Origin: Eutrophocola sp963925675
GTDB lineage: Bacteria; Pseudomonadota; Gammaproteobacteria; Pseudomonadales; Pseudohongiellaceae
Assembly: GCA_963925675.1 (NCBI GenBank)
Contig: CAWUSW010000032.1
Location: forward strand, 1 to 29,441
DNA: 29,441 bases
Reading direction: 5' to 3'
Below, piece after piece: positions 1 to 7,290 of the stretch. The notes under the pieces were generated by a model that was not told where the DNA came from, made no database searches, and saw only the letters and a program-made list of their open reading frames with translations. Made by a program: the position numbers and the translations under genes. How positions within the stretch are numbered: position 1 is the stretch's first letter; each line of letters begins with the position of its first letter.

Positions 1-408
1 ATCAAGGATTACAGCGAACACATCATCACTGCTCAGAGACTGCCCCTGACGCAAGACCCGGTCGGTAATCTGATCAGCGTCGCTTTCCACCATCTGCGCC
101 CCGATATAAAGCGCATTTTCTGTATAGAAAACACGCACGCGTGTCGGCTGGGTTGGAGCAACATATTCTTCGGGGAACACCTGGTGCAGGTCCTCGATAA
201 GTACTGCCTGTGACCAGATGTCTTCGTCGAGCACGCCATTAATGGCAACATTACCGGACAGGATGGGAATCTGGACACTCTTGCCAGCATCTCCTCCCAT
301 ACCCTGAGCGCTGGCGGACAGCGCCATTGCAGTACCCAGAATCAGAAATGTGAATTTGAGAAGAAAGCGCGAAAAAAGCCCTGTGAACTTGCCTGAAGAT
401 GCAAACAA
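1..408 (-). CDS. DUF5916-like / CBM9-like secreted protein, N-terminal part (3' end outside window)
   Basis: About 136 codons are visible and the frame is still open at position 1. No ATG lies before the hydrophobic segment. A TTG at 408 gives a good signal peptide (FLLKFTFLILG, then SASAQ), while the first ATG (327) would cut it away, so I favour TTG. The mature part reads VAINGVLDEDIWSQA, then a PTQPTRVRVFYTENALYIGA stretch, then SSDDVFAVILD. This is the pattern of the CBM9-like domain that opens DUF5916 outer-membrane proteins, which are usually several hundred residues long. It is the last visible gene of the minus-strand run, about 80 nt after the preceding stop. Substrate unknown; family assignment rests on the N-terminal motif only. 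Confidence 0.7.
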   Translation of the reverse strand, partial: MFASSGKFTGLFSRFLLKFTFLILGTAMALSASAQGMGGDAGKSVQIPILSGNVAINGVLDEDIWSQAVLIEDLHQVFPEEYVAPTQPTRVRVFYTENALYIGAQMVESDADQITDRVLRQGQSLSSDDVFAVILD

Positions 409-487
409 TGAATTATCCTGACTACTGGTTTGATGGTGGGCGCGATTGTCTCAAATTTTTGCCCGCAACGTGAGATGCCTGACTGAT

Positions 488-889
488 TTATTCCCGAGTC
501 AGGGTAAAGTCCCCTTTCACGGCGCCTTTTTGCCAGGTACCTGAGAGGACTCTATTGGGGGAGCCGAGGTTTTCAAGGCGACCATCAATCATGGTGCTCA
601 CTGAATTCCCGGACTCATCATTGCCCTGAGCCTCCAGATGGACAGTCCAATTGGATGAATTCAGTTCACTGCCGGTAATGGTGGCAGCATCAGGGAAGCC
701 GGGGTTAATATTTCCGCTGAGTGTCGTGTCATGCCAGTTCATTTCGACAACCACAAAATTTCTTGTGTCTGTTGCTGGTCCCCAGTCACCAATCCATATT
801 CCCGCCAGCGGATGGCCCTGCTGAGCCATAACAGAAGTGGTGGCAAAAGCCATAAGAAGAGCACTTAAAGATAGGGTAAAGATTCTCAT
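488..889 (-). CDS. small secreted protein, paralogue of the 3462-3869 product
   Basis: A 133-residue protein with a signal peptide (MRIFTLSLSALLMAFATTS, cleavage likely after VMA). The in-frame ATG at 901 is 2 nt after the previous stop; the ATG at 889 has GGAG six bases upstream and gives a cleaner signal peptide, so I chose 889. The mature protein shares a framework with the protein at 3462-3869: QxGHPxxGxWxGDWG near the start, GxINPG in the middle, a DGxxxxLGxxNRxxxGTWQ block and a final GDFxxTR. The fold looks like a small all-beta lipocalin-like protein, but I do not recognise a named family and assign no function. Its placement among exported DUF6152-type proteins suggests a periplasmic role. 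Confidence 0.8.
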   Translation of the reverse strand: MRIFTLSLSALLMAFATTSVMAQQGHPLAGIWIGDWGPATDTRNFVVVEMNWHDTTLSGNINPGFPDAATITGSELNSSNWTVHLEAQGNDESGNSVSTMIDGRLENLGSPNRVLSGTWQKGAVKGDFTLTRE

Positions 890-903
890 GACTGACTCCA
901 TGA

Positions 904-1770
904 TCAGGGTATGATGCTGCTGGTACGATCGATGCCGGAACTGCCTTCACCCACCATCAACTCCTGGGCAAGATTTCCGTCCTGACACAAAAACTGAAAG
1001 GTTTCCCGTTCCGGGGTCCAGCGCATAAGCATTCCGGTAGACCAGGTATCGGTGTAGGCTCCTGGATCATCAATTATCATTTCATAACTGAATGTTCCGA
1101 AATCCAGCCGGCTAAGACGCTCAGTAAGATGCAACATTCTTGTAGTTGGGGCACCATAGGCATCAATCCAGCCGCGCTCATTAAATCCTACCGTATCGAT
1201 AATCAGCGTATCACCTTCCCAGTGGCCCACAGAGTGACCGCCATAGGAGGGTTCCAGATCCTCCGGATGGGCACGGCCATCCAGATAAATTGTACGAAAG
1301 CTGTGTGAGCCGCCGGTTTGAAATATGTACATGCGTTGCTCGTCCGGCACCTGCACAATATCGGTTCCATAAGGTACAACCATATTGCGATAACCACCCG
1401 TAGGCTTGCACCTTCCGTAGGGCTCAATTTCATGCTCCTGTCGCCACATGTAAAGTTCCTGTGCCCAGGGCTGGAAAGGGACATCACTGAACCTGGGTTT
1501 TAGTCCCGAAGGATCGTCGCGCACACGACCCCGGTTGCGCAGGGCAACCTGTTCCGGTGTTTCCGGCATAATCGAGCGGTAATCGCCACGATTCCAGACG
1601 CCCATTTCACCTGGTGGCAGTGTAAAACTGGGCTGACCATTCTCCAGTCGTGGAATGGGCCGGGGATCGGACAATCCCGCTGGCTGCGCCAATATCGATT
1701 GCGACATCATGATGGCAAGGATGAAAAGTCCTGTACCCGTTGTAGTTTTTTCTGAACGATACTTATGCAT
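904..1770 (-). CDS. uncharacterised secreted 'GHWEGDTL' protein
   Basis: A 288-residue protein started by ATG with an AAGGAG ribosome site, and an N-terminal hydrophobic export segment (GTGLFILAIMMSQSILAQ). Recognisable blocks are a PIPRLENGQP entry, PFQPWAQELYMWRQ around residue 105, a cysteine in the YGRCKPTGG block, FRTIYLDGRAHP, then SVGHWEGDTLIIDTVGFNE, LTERLSR and a conserved IDDPGAYT followed by W and FLCQDGN. The same ordered blocks form the C-terminal two thirds of the 2307-3434 protein. Such proteins are common in environmental gammaproteobacteria and acidobacteria, as far as I recall, without known activity. The D/E/W-rich GHWEGDT motif could be a ligand or active site, but that is a guess. 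Confidence 0.82.
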   Translation of the reverse strand: MHKYRSEKTTTGTGLFILAIMMSQSILAQPAGLSDPRPIPRLENGQPSFTLPPGEMGVWNRGDYRSIMPETPEQVALRNRGRVRDDPSGLKPRFSDVPFQPWAQELYMWRQEHEIEPYGRCKPTGGYRNMVVPYGTDIVQVPDEQRMYIFQTGGSHSFRTIYLDGRAHPEDLEPSYGGHSVGHWEGDTLIIDTVGFNERGWIDAYGAPTTRMLHLTERLSRLDFGTFSYEMIIDDPGAYTDTWSTGMLMRWTPERETFQFLCQDGNLAQELMVGEGSSGIDRTSSIIP

Positions 1771-1809
1771 CGTCTTGATCTCCTTAAATAGAAAATGGGG
1801 ATATGCAAA

Positions 1810-2208
1810 TTAGGGCGTAGTTTCCAGGCTCGATGCTGCGCCAAGCTGGACACCGGTCTCTGCCCAGGTGACATTCCTGGCATTCATTCGTGGACTACCA
1901 TCTCTGGCAAGAAAGCCCTGAACAATAATTTCATCACCGGTTTTCAGCGTGTTGCGATCCCAGCCACGTCTTCTGACCTGCTGGGGTGCACCCATTTCAA
2001 AGCCCCAATTCACCATTTTGCCTTCTTCGTCCGGAACCAGCAGATAAATCCATACATGCGGGTTGGTCCAGGCAATCCGGGTCACGTTCCCACGAATGGT
2101 TATGGGCTCGTTGGAATCAAATTCAGCGGCAAAGGAATGATGGGCTGAAGCTGGTAGTGCAGAGACAACAAGACCTAACAGGACTGCCGCCAAGGTAATA
2201 ATTTTCAT
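1810..2208 (-). CDS. DUF6152 family secreted protein
   Basis: A 132-residue protein. The ATG at 2208 has AGGGGA about seven bases upstream; the longer frame from 2223 needs a TTG. A signal peptide (MKIITLAAVLLGLVVSALP) is cut after ASA, so the mature protein starts with HHSFAAEFD. It continues with a GNVTRIAWTNPHVWIYLLV block, WGFEMGAP, then GDEIIVQGFLARDGS. The HH-S-F start, the NPH motif and the G-x-LARDGS end are typical of DUF6152. The histidines could bind metal or a cofactor, but no function is established to my knowledge. It lies 39 nt upstream of the GHWEGDTL gene; the two together correspond to the fused 2307-3434 gene. Confidence 0.85.
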   Translation of the reverse strand: MKIITLAAVLLGLVVSALPASAHHSFAAEFDSNEPITIRGNVTRIAWTNPHVWIYLLVPDEEGKMVNWGFEMGAPQQVRRRGWDRNTLKTGDEIIVQGFLARDGSPRMNARNVTWAETGVQLGAASSLETTP

Positions 2209-2306
2209 TGCATTTCCCCTCAATATTAGAGACGGTTAATAACTAAAGTACTGCGATAAAGAGCCAGGTAGCACAATAACAATGAACGGCGCTTACTATC
2301 AGGCTA

Positions 2307-3434
2307 TCAGGGCCTGTTATCCTGGCAAAAATACACCGGTAATTCTGCTTCCGGTACCCATTTCATCGTCCAACTTGCAGTCCATGGTCTGGTATAAGCA
2401 CCTGGATCATCAATAGTGACCTGGTACTGCAGAGTATTCATCTCCGGCCTGGAAAAACGTTCTACCAGGTGTAACTGCGGCGTATGCGGCAAGCCACCAT
2501 TGGAAAACCAGAACTTGTCATTAAAACCAGTGGTGTCTATTACCAGGGTATCTCCTTCCCACTGACCTACGGCATGACCCCAGTACAGGGGATCATCAGC
2601 ATTACCCTCTGGCAGCCCGGTTTGCTCCCGGCCATCAAGAAAAATCATGCGCCAGTTCTGGTTGCCACCGCCCCAGAAATTCCTGATGCGCTGGTGTGCC
2701 CGCTCTTCCAGAAAAACGACGCCATAGGGACGCTGAAATATCCGCGGTCCGGCCTGGGTCTTACAATCCTGGAACATGGGGTCGTCTTTCAGATAATTCT
2801 GCTGGCGATACTTGTACAGATCCAGGGCCCATTGCTGGAAGGGGGCAATATTTTCTGCATCATTGAGATTGTCCAGAACACCGAAACTATCCATGCTCAC
2901 ATTGACACCATCCTCGACCAGGGAAGATTTGCCGGGAAAATCCCAGTAGCCACCGGATCTTCCTGCAGGAGGTCCCAGCCGGGGCTGCCCGTCAGGCCAA
3001 AGAGGAGTTGGTGCATTGTCGACCGCTGGAGCTTGAGCGGGAGTAACGCTAAAGAGTCTTTGCCCCGAAGCGTTCAGGGTAAGCGAGTCACCCCAGATTT
3101 GGCGACTTCCATCCCTGGCGAGCATCCCTACCACGGTCAGGACATCGCCTGGTCCGACAGTATCCGCTGTCCAGCCATTATTCCTGAGGTCAATGGTGCT
3201 TTCCAACTCCACTGCCCAACTTGCAGTACTGCCACCTTGCTCCACTTCCATGAAAATATGGACATGAGGATTGAGCCAGTCAACTTTGCTGACACTGCCC
3301 TGTAATGTCCGACGCTGATCCGGGTCGAATTTGGCCTCTGGCACATGGTGAGCAGACAAAGGAACGCTTGTCAGGCACAGCCCTGCGAGAATACCTATTA
3401 CCCTGAATATACTGTTTGATACTCTAGGAAACAT
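2307..3434 (-). CDS. fusion of DUF6152 and 'GHWEGDTL' modules, secreted
   Basis: A 375-residue protein started by ATG with GGAG eight bases upstream, and a signal peptide ending before HHVPEAKFD. Residues about 28-125 are a DUF6152 module (LQGSVSKVDWLNPHVHIFMEV, GDVLTVVGMLARDGSRQIWG). Residues about 145-375 repeat the 904-1770 protein block by block: a PDGQPRLGPPAG entry, PFQQWALDLYKYRQQ, a cysteine in FQDCKTQ, MIFLDGREQ, AVGQWEGDTLVIDTTGFND, HLVERFSR, IDDPGAYT and a final YFCQD. In transcription order it follows the small secreted gene and precedes the unfused pair. Neighbouring fused and split versions argue that the two modules work together in the periplasm. Confidence 0.85.
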   Translation of the reverse strand: MFPRVSNSIFRVIGILAGLCLTSVPLSAHHVPEAKFDPDQRRTLQGSVSKVDWLNPHVHIFMEVEQGGSTASWAVELESTIDLRNNGWTADTVGPGDVLTVVGMLARDGSRQIWGDSLTLNASGQRLFSVTPAQAPAVDNAPTPLWPDGQPRLGPPAGRSGGYWDFPGKSSLVEDGVNVSMDSFGVLDNLNDAENIAPFQQWALDLYKYRQQNYLKDDPMFQDCKTQAGPRIFQRPYGVVFLEERAHQRIRNFWGGGNQNWRMIFLDGREQTGLPEGNADDPLYWGHAVGQWEGDTLVIDTTGFNDKFWFSNGGLPHTPQLHLVERFSRPEMNTLQYQVTIDDPGAYTRPWTASWTMKWVPEAELPVYFCQDNRP

Positions 3435-3461
3435 CGTTGCAACTCCCCCACTGAAACGTTC

Positions 3462-3869
3462 TTACTGCCTGGTGATACTGAAATCTCCGCTATTACTGCC
3501 TACCTGCCACGTGCCGGCTATGGTCCGGTTATAGGTGCCAAGATCATCGATAGTGCCATCTATGGTATAGGTCACGGGCCTGCCTGCCGCATCAACACCC
3601 GCGGCCACTGCATGCAGGCGCCAATCGCCAGGATCAGCTGTCGCCGTTGTTATGGGAATGGCATTGGCACCAGGATTGATGGTGCCGACCAGCGCTGATC
3701 CTGTCCATTGCAGAACAATGACCACACGCTGGCGGTCCTGGCTCGTCAGGCCCCAGTCACCTACCCAACTGCCATCCATGGGATGACCTTCCTGGGCAAT
3801 TACCGGGAACAGTGTCCCGAGTCCTGCCAGGATACTGATTGCAAATACGATTATGGATTTACTTTTCAC
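3462..3869 (-). CDS. small secreted protein, first gene of the secreted-protein run
   Basis: A 135-residue protein with a signal peptide (MKSKSIIVFAISILAGLGT, cleavage near PVIA/QEG). It is the paralogue of the 488-889 product: QEGHPMDGSWVGDWG, a GTINPG block, TIDGTIDDLGTYNRTIAGTW and GDFSITR line up. The start is GTG at 3869, which sits inside an 8-bp tandem repeat. The repeat supplies an AGGTGA-like ribosome site about eight bases upstream and also several upstream GTGs, so the true initiator is less certain than usual. It begins the minus-strand run and is divergent from umuC. No function is recognised. Confidence 0.78.
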   Translation of the reverse strand: MKSKSIIVFAISILAGLGTLFPVIAQEGHPMDGSWVGDWGLTSQDRQRVVIVLQWTGSALVGTINPGANAIPITTATADPGDWRLHAVAAGVDAAGRPVTYTIDGTIDDLGTYNRTIAGTWQVGSNSGDFSITRQ

Positions 3870-3895
3870 CTTTTCACCTTTTCACCTTTTTCACT
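3863..3895. repeat. 8-bp tandem repeat (TTTTCACC), about four copies, over a start codon
   Basis: Three exact TTTTCACC units (3863-3870, 3871-3878, 3879-3886) and a fourth degenerate unit to 3895. Read on the minus strand each unit is GGTGAAAA, so it holds both a weak Shine-Dalgarno core and a GTG. The GTG of the first unit is the predicted start of the 3462-3869 gene. A change in copy number would change the leader and the number of decoy GTG codons (8 is not a multiple of 3) without moving the last start. Confidence 0.9.
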
Positions 3896-4081
3896 CAGCC
3901 CCCGCCAAATAAGGTAGTCAAAAATCCTAGCACAGAAGCGTCGATTTCAAAAAACTTAATTAGTGCAAATAAAATGATTTTTCTGCTTGCAGGGCAAACT
4001 GCTTCAGTAATACTTGTCGCTTCACCGGCTTGTGCTTTACCCTTGCTTCCCTTGCCCTGACTTTTCCGGAAAGTACTTTTC

Positions 4082-5326
4082 ATGTTTGCACTGGTCGACT
4101 GCAACAGCTTTTACGCAAGCTGCGAAGCCATCTTCAACCCGGCTGTGCGCGGTAAACCTGTGGTGGTGCTGTCCAACAACGACGGTTGCATAATTGCACG
4201 TAATGCCGAAGCCAAGGCGCTGGGTATTCCCGGGATGCTGCCCTTCTTTCAGGTACGCAAGCAGGTCGAGCAAGCCGGCTGTCATGTTTTTTCCAGTAAC
4301 TACGAACTCTATGGCGACATCTCTGCCCGGGTAATGAAACTGATGGAGCCCTATGCCACGGAAATGGAAGTGTATTCCATTGATGAGGCTTTCCTGCGCC
4401 TGCACTGCAAGGACTACCATGTGCATGGGCACGCTATTAAGGACATGCTCTGGCAACAAGTGCATATGCCGGTTTGTGTGGGCATCGCTCCCAGCAAGAC
4501 CCTGTCCAAGCTGGCCAATCATGCGGCAAAGAAAATTCCCCGTTTAAATGGCGTCTGCGTACTGGATAAGCAGGAGAAATGGGAATGGTTGCTGGCGCGC
4601 ATTCCAGTGGATTCTGTCTGGGGGATTGGCGCACGCATCAAGAAACGTCTGAACGAGATGGGTATTTATAACGCCCTGGAGCTGGCGCAAAGCGATGCAA
4701 AATGGATGCGCCAACGTTTCAGCGTGGTGTTGGAAAGAACCATTCGCGAGTTAAACGGTGAAGCCTGCATGGACCTGGAACTGGATCCGGAACCGAAAAA
4801 GGAAATCATCTGTTCCCGCAGTTTCAGCTACAAGGTGACCGAACTGCATGAGCTGCAACAGGCGGTGAGCCTTTATGCCTCCCGCGCCTGCGAAAAAATG
4901 CGTCGGCAAAAGGGACTCACTGCCAGACTATGGATATATCTGGAAAGTTTTCAGAACCAGGAGCGCTTTTACCGGCACCGTTTTGTAAAACTGCCCTGTC
5001 TGACCAACGACACCCGGGTAATCGCACAAGCGGCCAGTGAAGCTATAGCCGAAATTTTCAGACCCGGCCTGCGTTATAAAAAATGCGGCATCGGTCTGCT
5101 GGATTTATGTACCCGCAAATACGAGCAGCTGGATTTCTACGCCCCGCAGCAAACAGAGAAATCCCGTACTCTGATGAAAACCGTGGACCGTATTAACGAG
5201 CGCTACGGCAAATACAGCGTACAGCTGGCCAATGTCGGCGTAGAGCAAAAATGGCTGATGAGTCGCAACTTCAAATCTCCGTCCTACACGACGCGCTGGG
5301 CGGATATTCCGGTGGTTAGGTGTTAG
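4082..5326 (+). CDS. umuC: Y-family DNA polymerase V catalytic subunit UmuC
   Basis: A 414-residue protein, close to the usual 420 or so of UmuC. The palm holds LVDCNSFYASCE (Asp6) and YSIDEAFL (Asp101, Glu102), which bind the catalytic metals. The fingers carry the UmuC-type SNNDGCIIARNAEAKALGI stretch, and VWGIGARIKKRLNEMGI is the thumb helix-hairpin-helix. KYEQLDFYAP near residue 350 matches a beta-clamp peptide. UmuC does error-prone translesion synthesis in complex with cleaved UmuD. No umuD is adjacent: the upstream gap to 3869 is only about 210 nt and the downstream gene is convergent. GGAAAG lies eight bases before the ATG. I see no clear CTGT-N8-ACAG LexA box in the upstream gap. Confidence 0.95.
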   Translation: MFALVDCNSFYASCEAIFNPAVRGKPVVVLSNNDGCIIARNAEAKALGIPGMLPFFQVRKQVEQAGCHVFSSNYELYGDISARVMKLMEPYATEMEVYSIDEAFLRLHCKDYHVHGHAIKDMLWQQVHMPVCVGIAPSKTLSKLANHAAKKIPRLNGVCVLDKQEKWEWLLARIPVDSVWGIGARIKKRLNEMGIYNALELAQSDAKWMRQRFSVVLERTIRELNGEACMDLELDPEPKKEIICSRSFSYKVTELHELQQAVSLYASRACEKMRRQKGLTARLWIYLESFQNQERFYRHRFVKLPCLTNDTRVIAQAASEAIAEIFRPGLRYKKCGIGLLDLCTRKYEQLDFYAPQQTEKSRTLMKTVDRINERYGKYSVQLANVGVEQKWLMSRNFKSPSYTTRWADIPVVRC

Positions 5327-5332
5327 AAACAG

Positions 5333-5558
5333 GTACAAGGTACAAGTTACAAGTTACAAGTTACAAGTTACAAGTTACAAGTTACAAGTTACAAGTTACA
5401 AGTTACAAGCATATGATGTTTTGAGAATTCTTGAGGGCAAGGTATTAAAAGTGTTCTTTTGAATTTCTTAATTGTGAATTCATTCGGGGTTAAAACCCCT
5501 CCTACAATTCTTTCCACTTTTAGCTTGTACCTTGAGACTTGAGGCTTATAACTTGCGA
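5333..5558. repeat. heptamer-bracketed intergenic element 1
   Basis: The left arm (5333-5409) is two GTACAAG units and nine consecutive TTACAAG units. The right arm (5524-5558) is five degenerate units of opposite sense (CTTGTAC, CTTGAGA, CTTGAGG, CTTATAA, CTTGCGA). The 114-nt interior carries a REP-like palindrome. The element fills the gap between the convergent 3' ends of umuC and the metallo-hydrolase gene, starting 6 nt after the umuC stop. Opposed arms could pair as a long imperfect hairpin. Confidence 0.9.
5482..5507 (-). repeat. REP-like palindromic unit
   Basis: On the minus strand this reads TTGTAGGAGGGG, then TTTTAA, then CCCCGAAT. It has the same framework (TGTAGGAGGG, short dyad, CCCGAA) as the two units at 10165-10309, so it is a further member of a dispersed family. 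It lies inside heptamer-bracketed element 1. Confidence 0.7.
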
Positions 5559-5564
5559 CTGTAT

Positions 5565-6350
5565 TCAATCCAGGCGAACCGCAATACCTTCCAGTTCAGC
5601 CGATGGTGCCGGGTAAATATTCATCACTTCAGGATCATGACCGGGAATGATATTGGCGGGGTCATCCACCAGGGTTTTCATTTTGTCCCAGCCATCAATC
5701 ATCTGGGCAATATCCACGACGATGGGGAAAGGACGGCGTTCATTCATGTTGGCAGCATAGTGACTGGCATCGGAGGCCAATACCAGCCAGCCCTTGCGCG
5801 TCCATAGTCTCACTACCTGCAAGCCCTTGGTATGGCCGCCTACATGGTGCACGCTTATGTTAGGCGCCAGTTCCGCATCACCGTCATAAAAACTCACCCG
5901 GCCCTTATAGACATTGCGCACCATGGCCACAATTTCATCCTCTTCAAAGGCATGACCAAAAAGCGGGTTGGCCATATAGCGACCAGTGGCATACGCCATC
6001 TCGCTATCTTGCAGGTGAAACTGTGCTTTTGGAAACAGATCAAAATTGCCGATATGGTCATAGTGAAGATGCGTGATGATGACATCCTCAGCATTGTTGA
6101 CATCCACACCGAGTAGCTCCAGGCCCGCGGCCGGTGAACGTAAAAATTCCCTTTCACGTTTGACTGCCGCCTGCTGATTAAAGCCGGTGTCAATCACCCA
6201 GGTTTTGCTTTTGCTGCGTGCCAGCCAGACAAAATAATCCATTGGCATACCCGCTTCGTGAGGATCGCCGCCGAGGAAATTTTCCGAGGCTTTACGATCA
6301 ACACAGGCATAACGAATGGCATAAACTTCAAAAGGCTCAAGTGCGCTCAT
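5565..6350 (-). CDS. MBL-fold metallo-hydrolase, N-acyl-homoserine-lactonase-like
   Basis: A 261-residue protein without a signal peptide, so probably cytoplasmic. HLHYDH at residues 94-99 is the dinuclear zinc motif; later ligands are the His in HHVGGHTKG (near 174), the Asp in LASDASHY (near 194) and the His in IIPGHDPE (near 238). Length and spacing fit the AttM/AiiA-like lactonase subgroup of the metallo-beta-lactamase superfamily. Quorum-signal hydrolysis is possible, but this subgroup includes many other lactonases and esterases. The gene starts 13 nt after the oxidoreductase stop, so the pair and the upstream carboxymuconolactone-decarboxylase-family gene form one operon. That context favours hydrolysis of a catabolic lactone or ester over signalling. 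Confidence 0.85.
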   Translation of the reverse strand: MSALEPFEVYAIRYACVDRKASENFLGGDPHEAGMPMDYFVWLARSKSKTWVIDTGFNQQAAVKREREFLRSPAAGLELLGVDVNNAEDVIITHLHYDHIGNFDLFPKAQFHLQDSEMAYATGRYMANPLFGHAFEEDEIVAMVRNVYKGRVSFYDGDAELAPNISVHHVGGHTKGLQVVRLWTRKGWLVLASDASHYAANMNERRPFPIVVDIAQMIDGWDKMKTLVDDPANIIPGHDPEVMNIYPAPSAELEGIAVRLD

Positions 6351-6363
6351 GGGAAATCAGCTC

Positions 6364-7290
6364 TCACTCCTCAGATTCAACCAGTGATTCCAGATATTTG
6401 AACAGCTCTGTATTATCTGCCTCAAACCCCAGTTCTTTTTCTGCTTTGTCATAAAGTCCACTCAACAGATTGATAAAGCCATTAGGTGTATTTTCTGACT
6501 TAGCAAGATCCACGGCAAAGCGTAAATCCTTGGCCATCAGGCCAAGATAAAAACCGGAATTAAATGTTTTAGGTAACACAAATTTGGGGAATTTATCTTC
6601 AGAGCTATTACTGCGACCGGTAGAAGCATTGATGATATTGACCATCACTTCAGGGTCCAGGCCAAATTTTGAGCCGGTAATCACCGCTTCCGCTGTCAGC
6701 GCCAGAGTGCCTGCTGAAAGGAAATTGTTCATGGCTTTCATGGCATGACCCGATGCAGGGCCGCCGGTATGAAACAGTTTACCGAGGATTTCAAACACAG
6801 GACGGCAGCGTTCTACTATTTCCAGATCGCCACCTGCCATAATGGCCAGCTGTCCGTCTGCCGCTTTGTACTTACCACCGGAAACCGGCGCATCAATCAT
6901 CACAAAGCCCTGTGCCAGAAGTTCCTCACCCAGCACACGGGTGTCTACCGGAGAGCAGGAGCTCATATCGATCAACACGGCGCCGTCTTTTAAGCCTGAA
7001 ACGACATTATCGCCCTCACCCAACAGCACTTTTCGTACTGCCTTACCTTCCGGCAACATGGTGATAACGAGGTCTGACTGCGCACCAAGTGCCTGTAAGG
7101 AGTCTGCGGCTGTTGCACCGGATTCTTCACAAAACTGCTTTACCGCGTCCTGATTGAGATCAGCAACAATGACAGCGTAACCGGCTTCAGCCAGTCGTTT
7201 TGCCATGGCATAACCCATATTCCCCAGACCAACAAAGCCGATAGCGGTTGGCGCTGTAAAACTATTAGTAGTAGAACTATTCTGCGTCAT
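6364..7290 (-). CDS. NAD(P)-dependent 3-hydroxyisobutyrate-dehydrogenase family oxidoreductase
   Basis: A 308-residue protein from the ATG at 7290 (a longer frame begins with TTG at 7299). The Rossmann motif is IGFVGLGNMGYAMAKRL. IDAPVSGGKYKAADGQLAIM is the substrate-loop signature, and GHAMKAMNNFL carries the catalytic lysine of the GxxxKxxxN motif. The C-terminal all-alpha domain includes LMAKDLRFAVDLAK. The family oxidises or reduces beta-hydroxyacids (3-hydroxyisobutyrate, tartronate semialdehyde and others), and the substrate cannot be read from sequence. Its start overlaps the end of the upstream gene by 14 nt, which indicates translational coupling. Confidence 0.9.
   Translation of the reverse strand: MTQNSSTTNSFTAPTAIGFVGLGNMGYAMAKRLAEAGYAVIVADLNQDAVKQFCEESGATAADSLQALGAQSDLVITMLPEGKAVRKVLLGEGDNVVSGLKDGAVLIDMSSCSPVDTRVLGEELLAQGFVMIDAPVSGGKYKAADGQLAIMAGGDLEIVERCRPVFEILGKLFHTGGPASGHAMKAMNNFLSAGTLALTAEAVITGSKFGLDPEVMVNIINASTGRSNSSEDKFPKFVLPKTFNSGFYLGLMAKDLRFAVDLAKSENTPNGFINLLSGLYDKAEKELGFEADNTELFKYLESLVESEE

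Noticed and set aside
2484..3305. 273-codon open frame on the plus strand
   Set aside because: It is antisense to the DUF6152/GHWEGDTL fusion, which has a ribosome site, signal peptide and paralogues; the plus frame has no recognisable domain.
3950..4081. umuD remnant upstream of umuC
   Set aside because: A short plus frame ends in ALPLLPLP, which vaguely recalls the UmuD N-terminus, but no cleavage site, Ser/Lys pair or further similarity follows.
4037..4522. 161-codon minus-strand frame
   Set aside because: Shadow of the umuC reading frame; no ribosome site or domain.
5333..5409. CRISPR-like direct repeats
   Set aside because: The units are 7 bp without spacers, so this is a simple tandem array.
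5565..6350. Firm call as an AHL quorum-quenching lactonase (aiiA/attM)
   Set aside because: The zinc motif is shared by many lactonases and esterases, and the operon context is catabolic, so no gene symbol was given.
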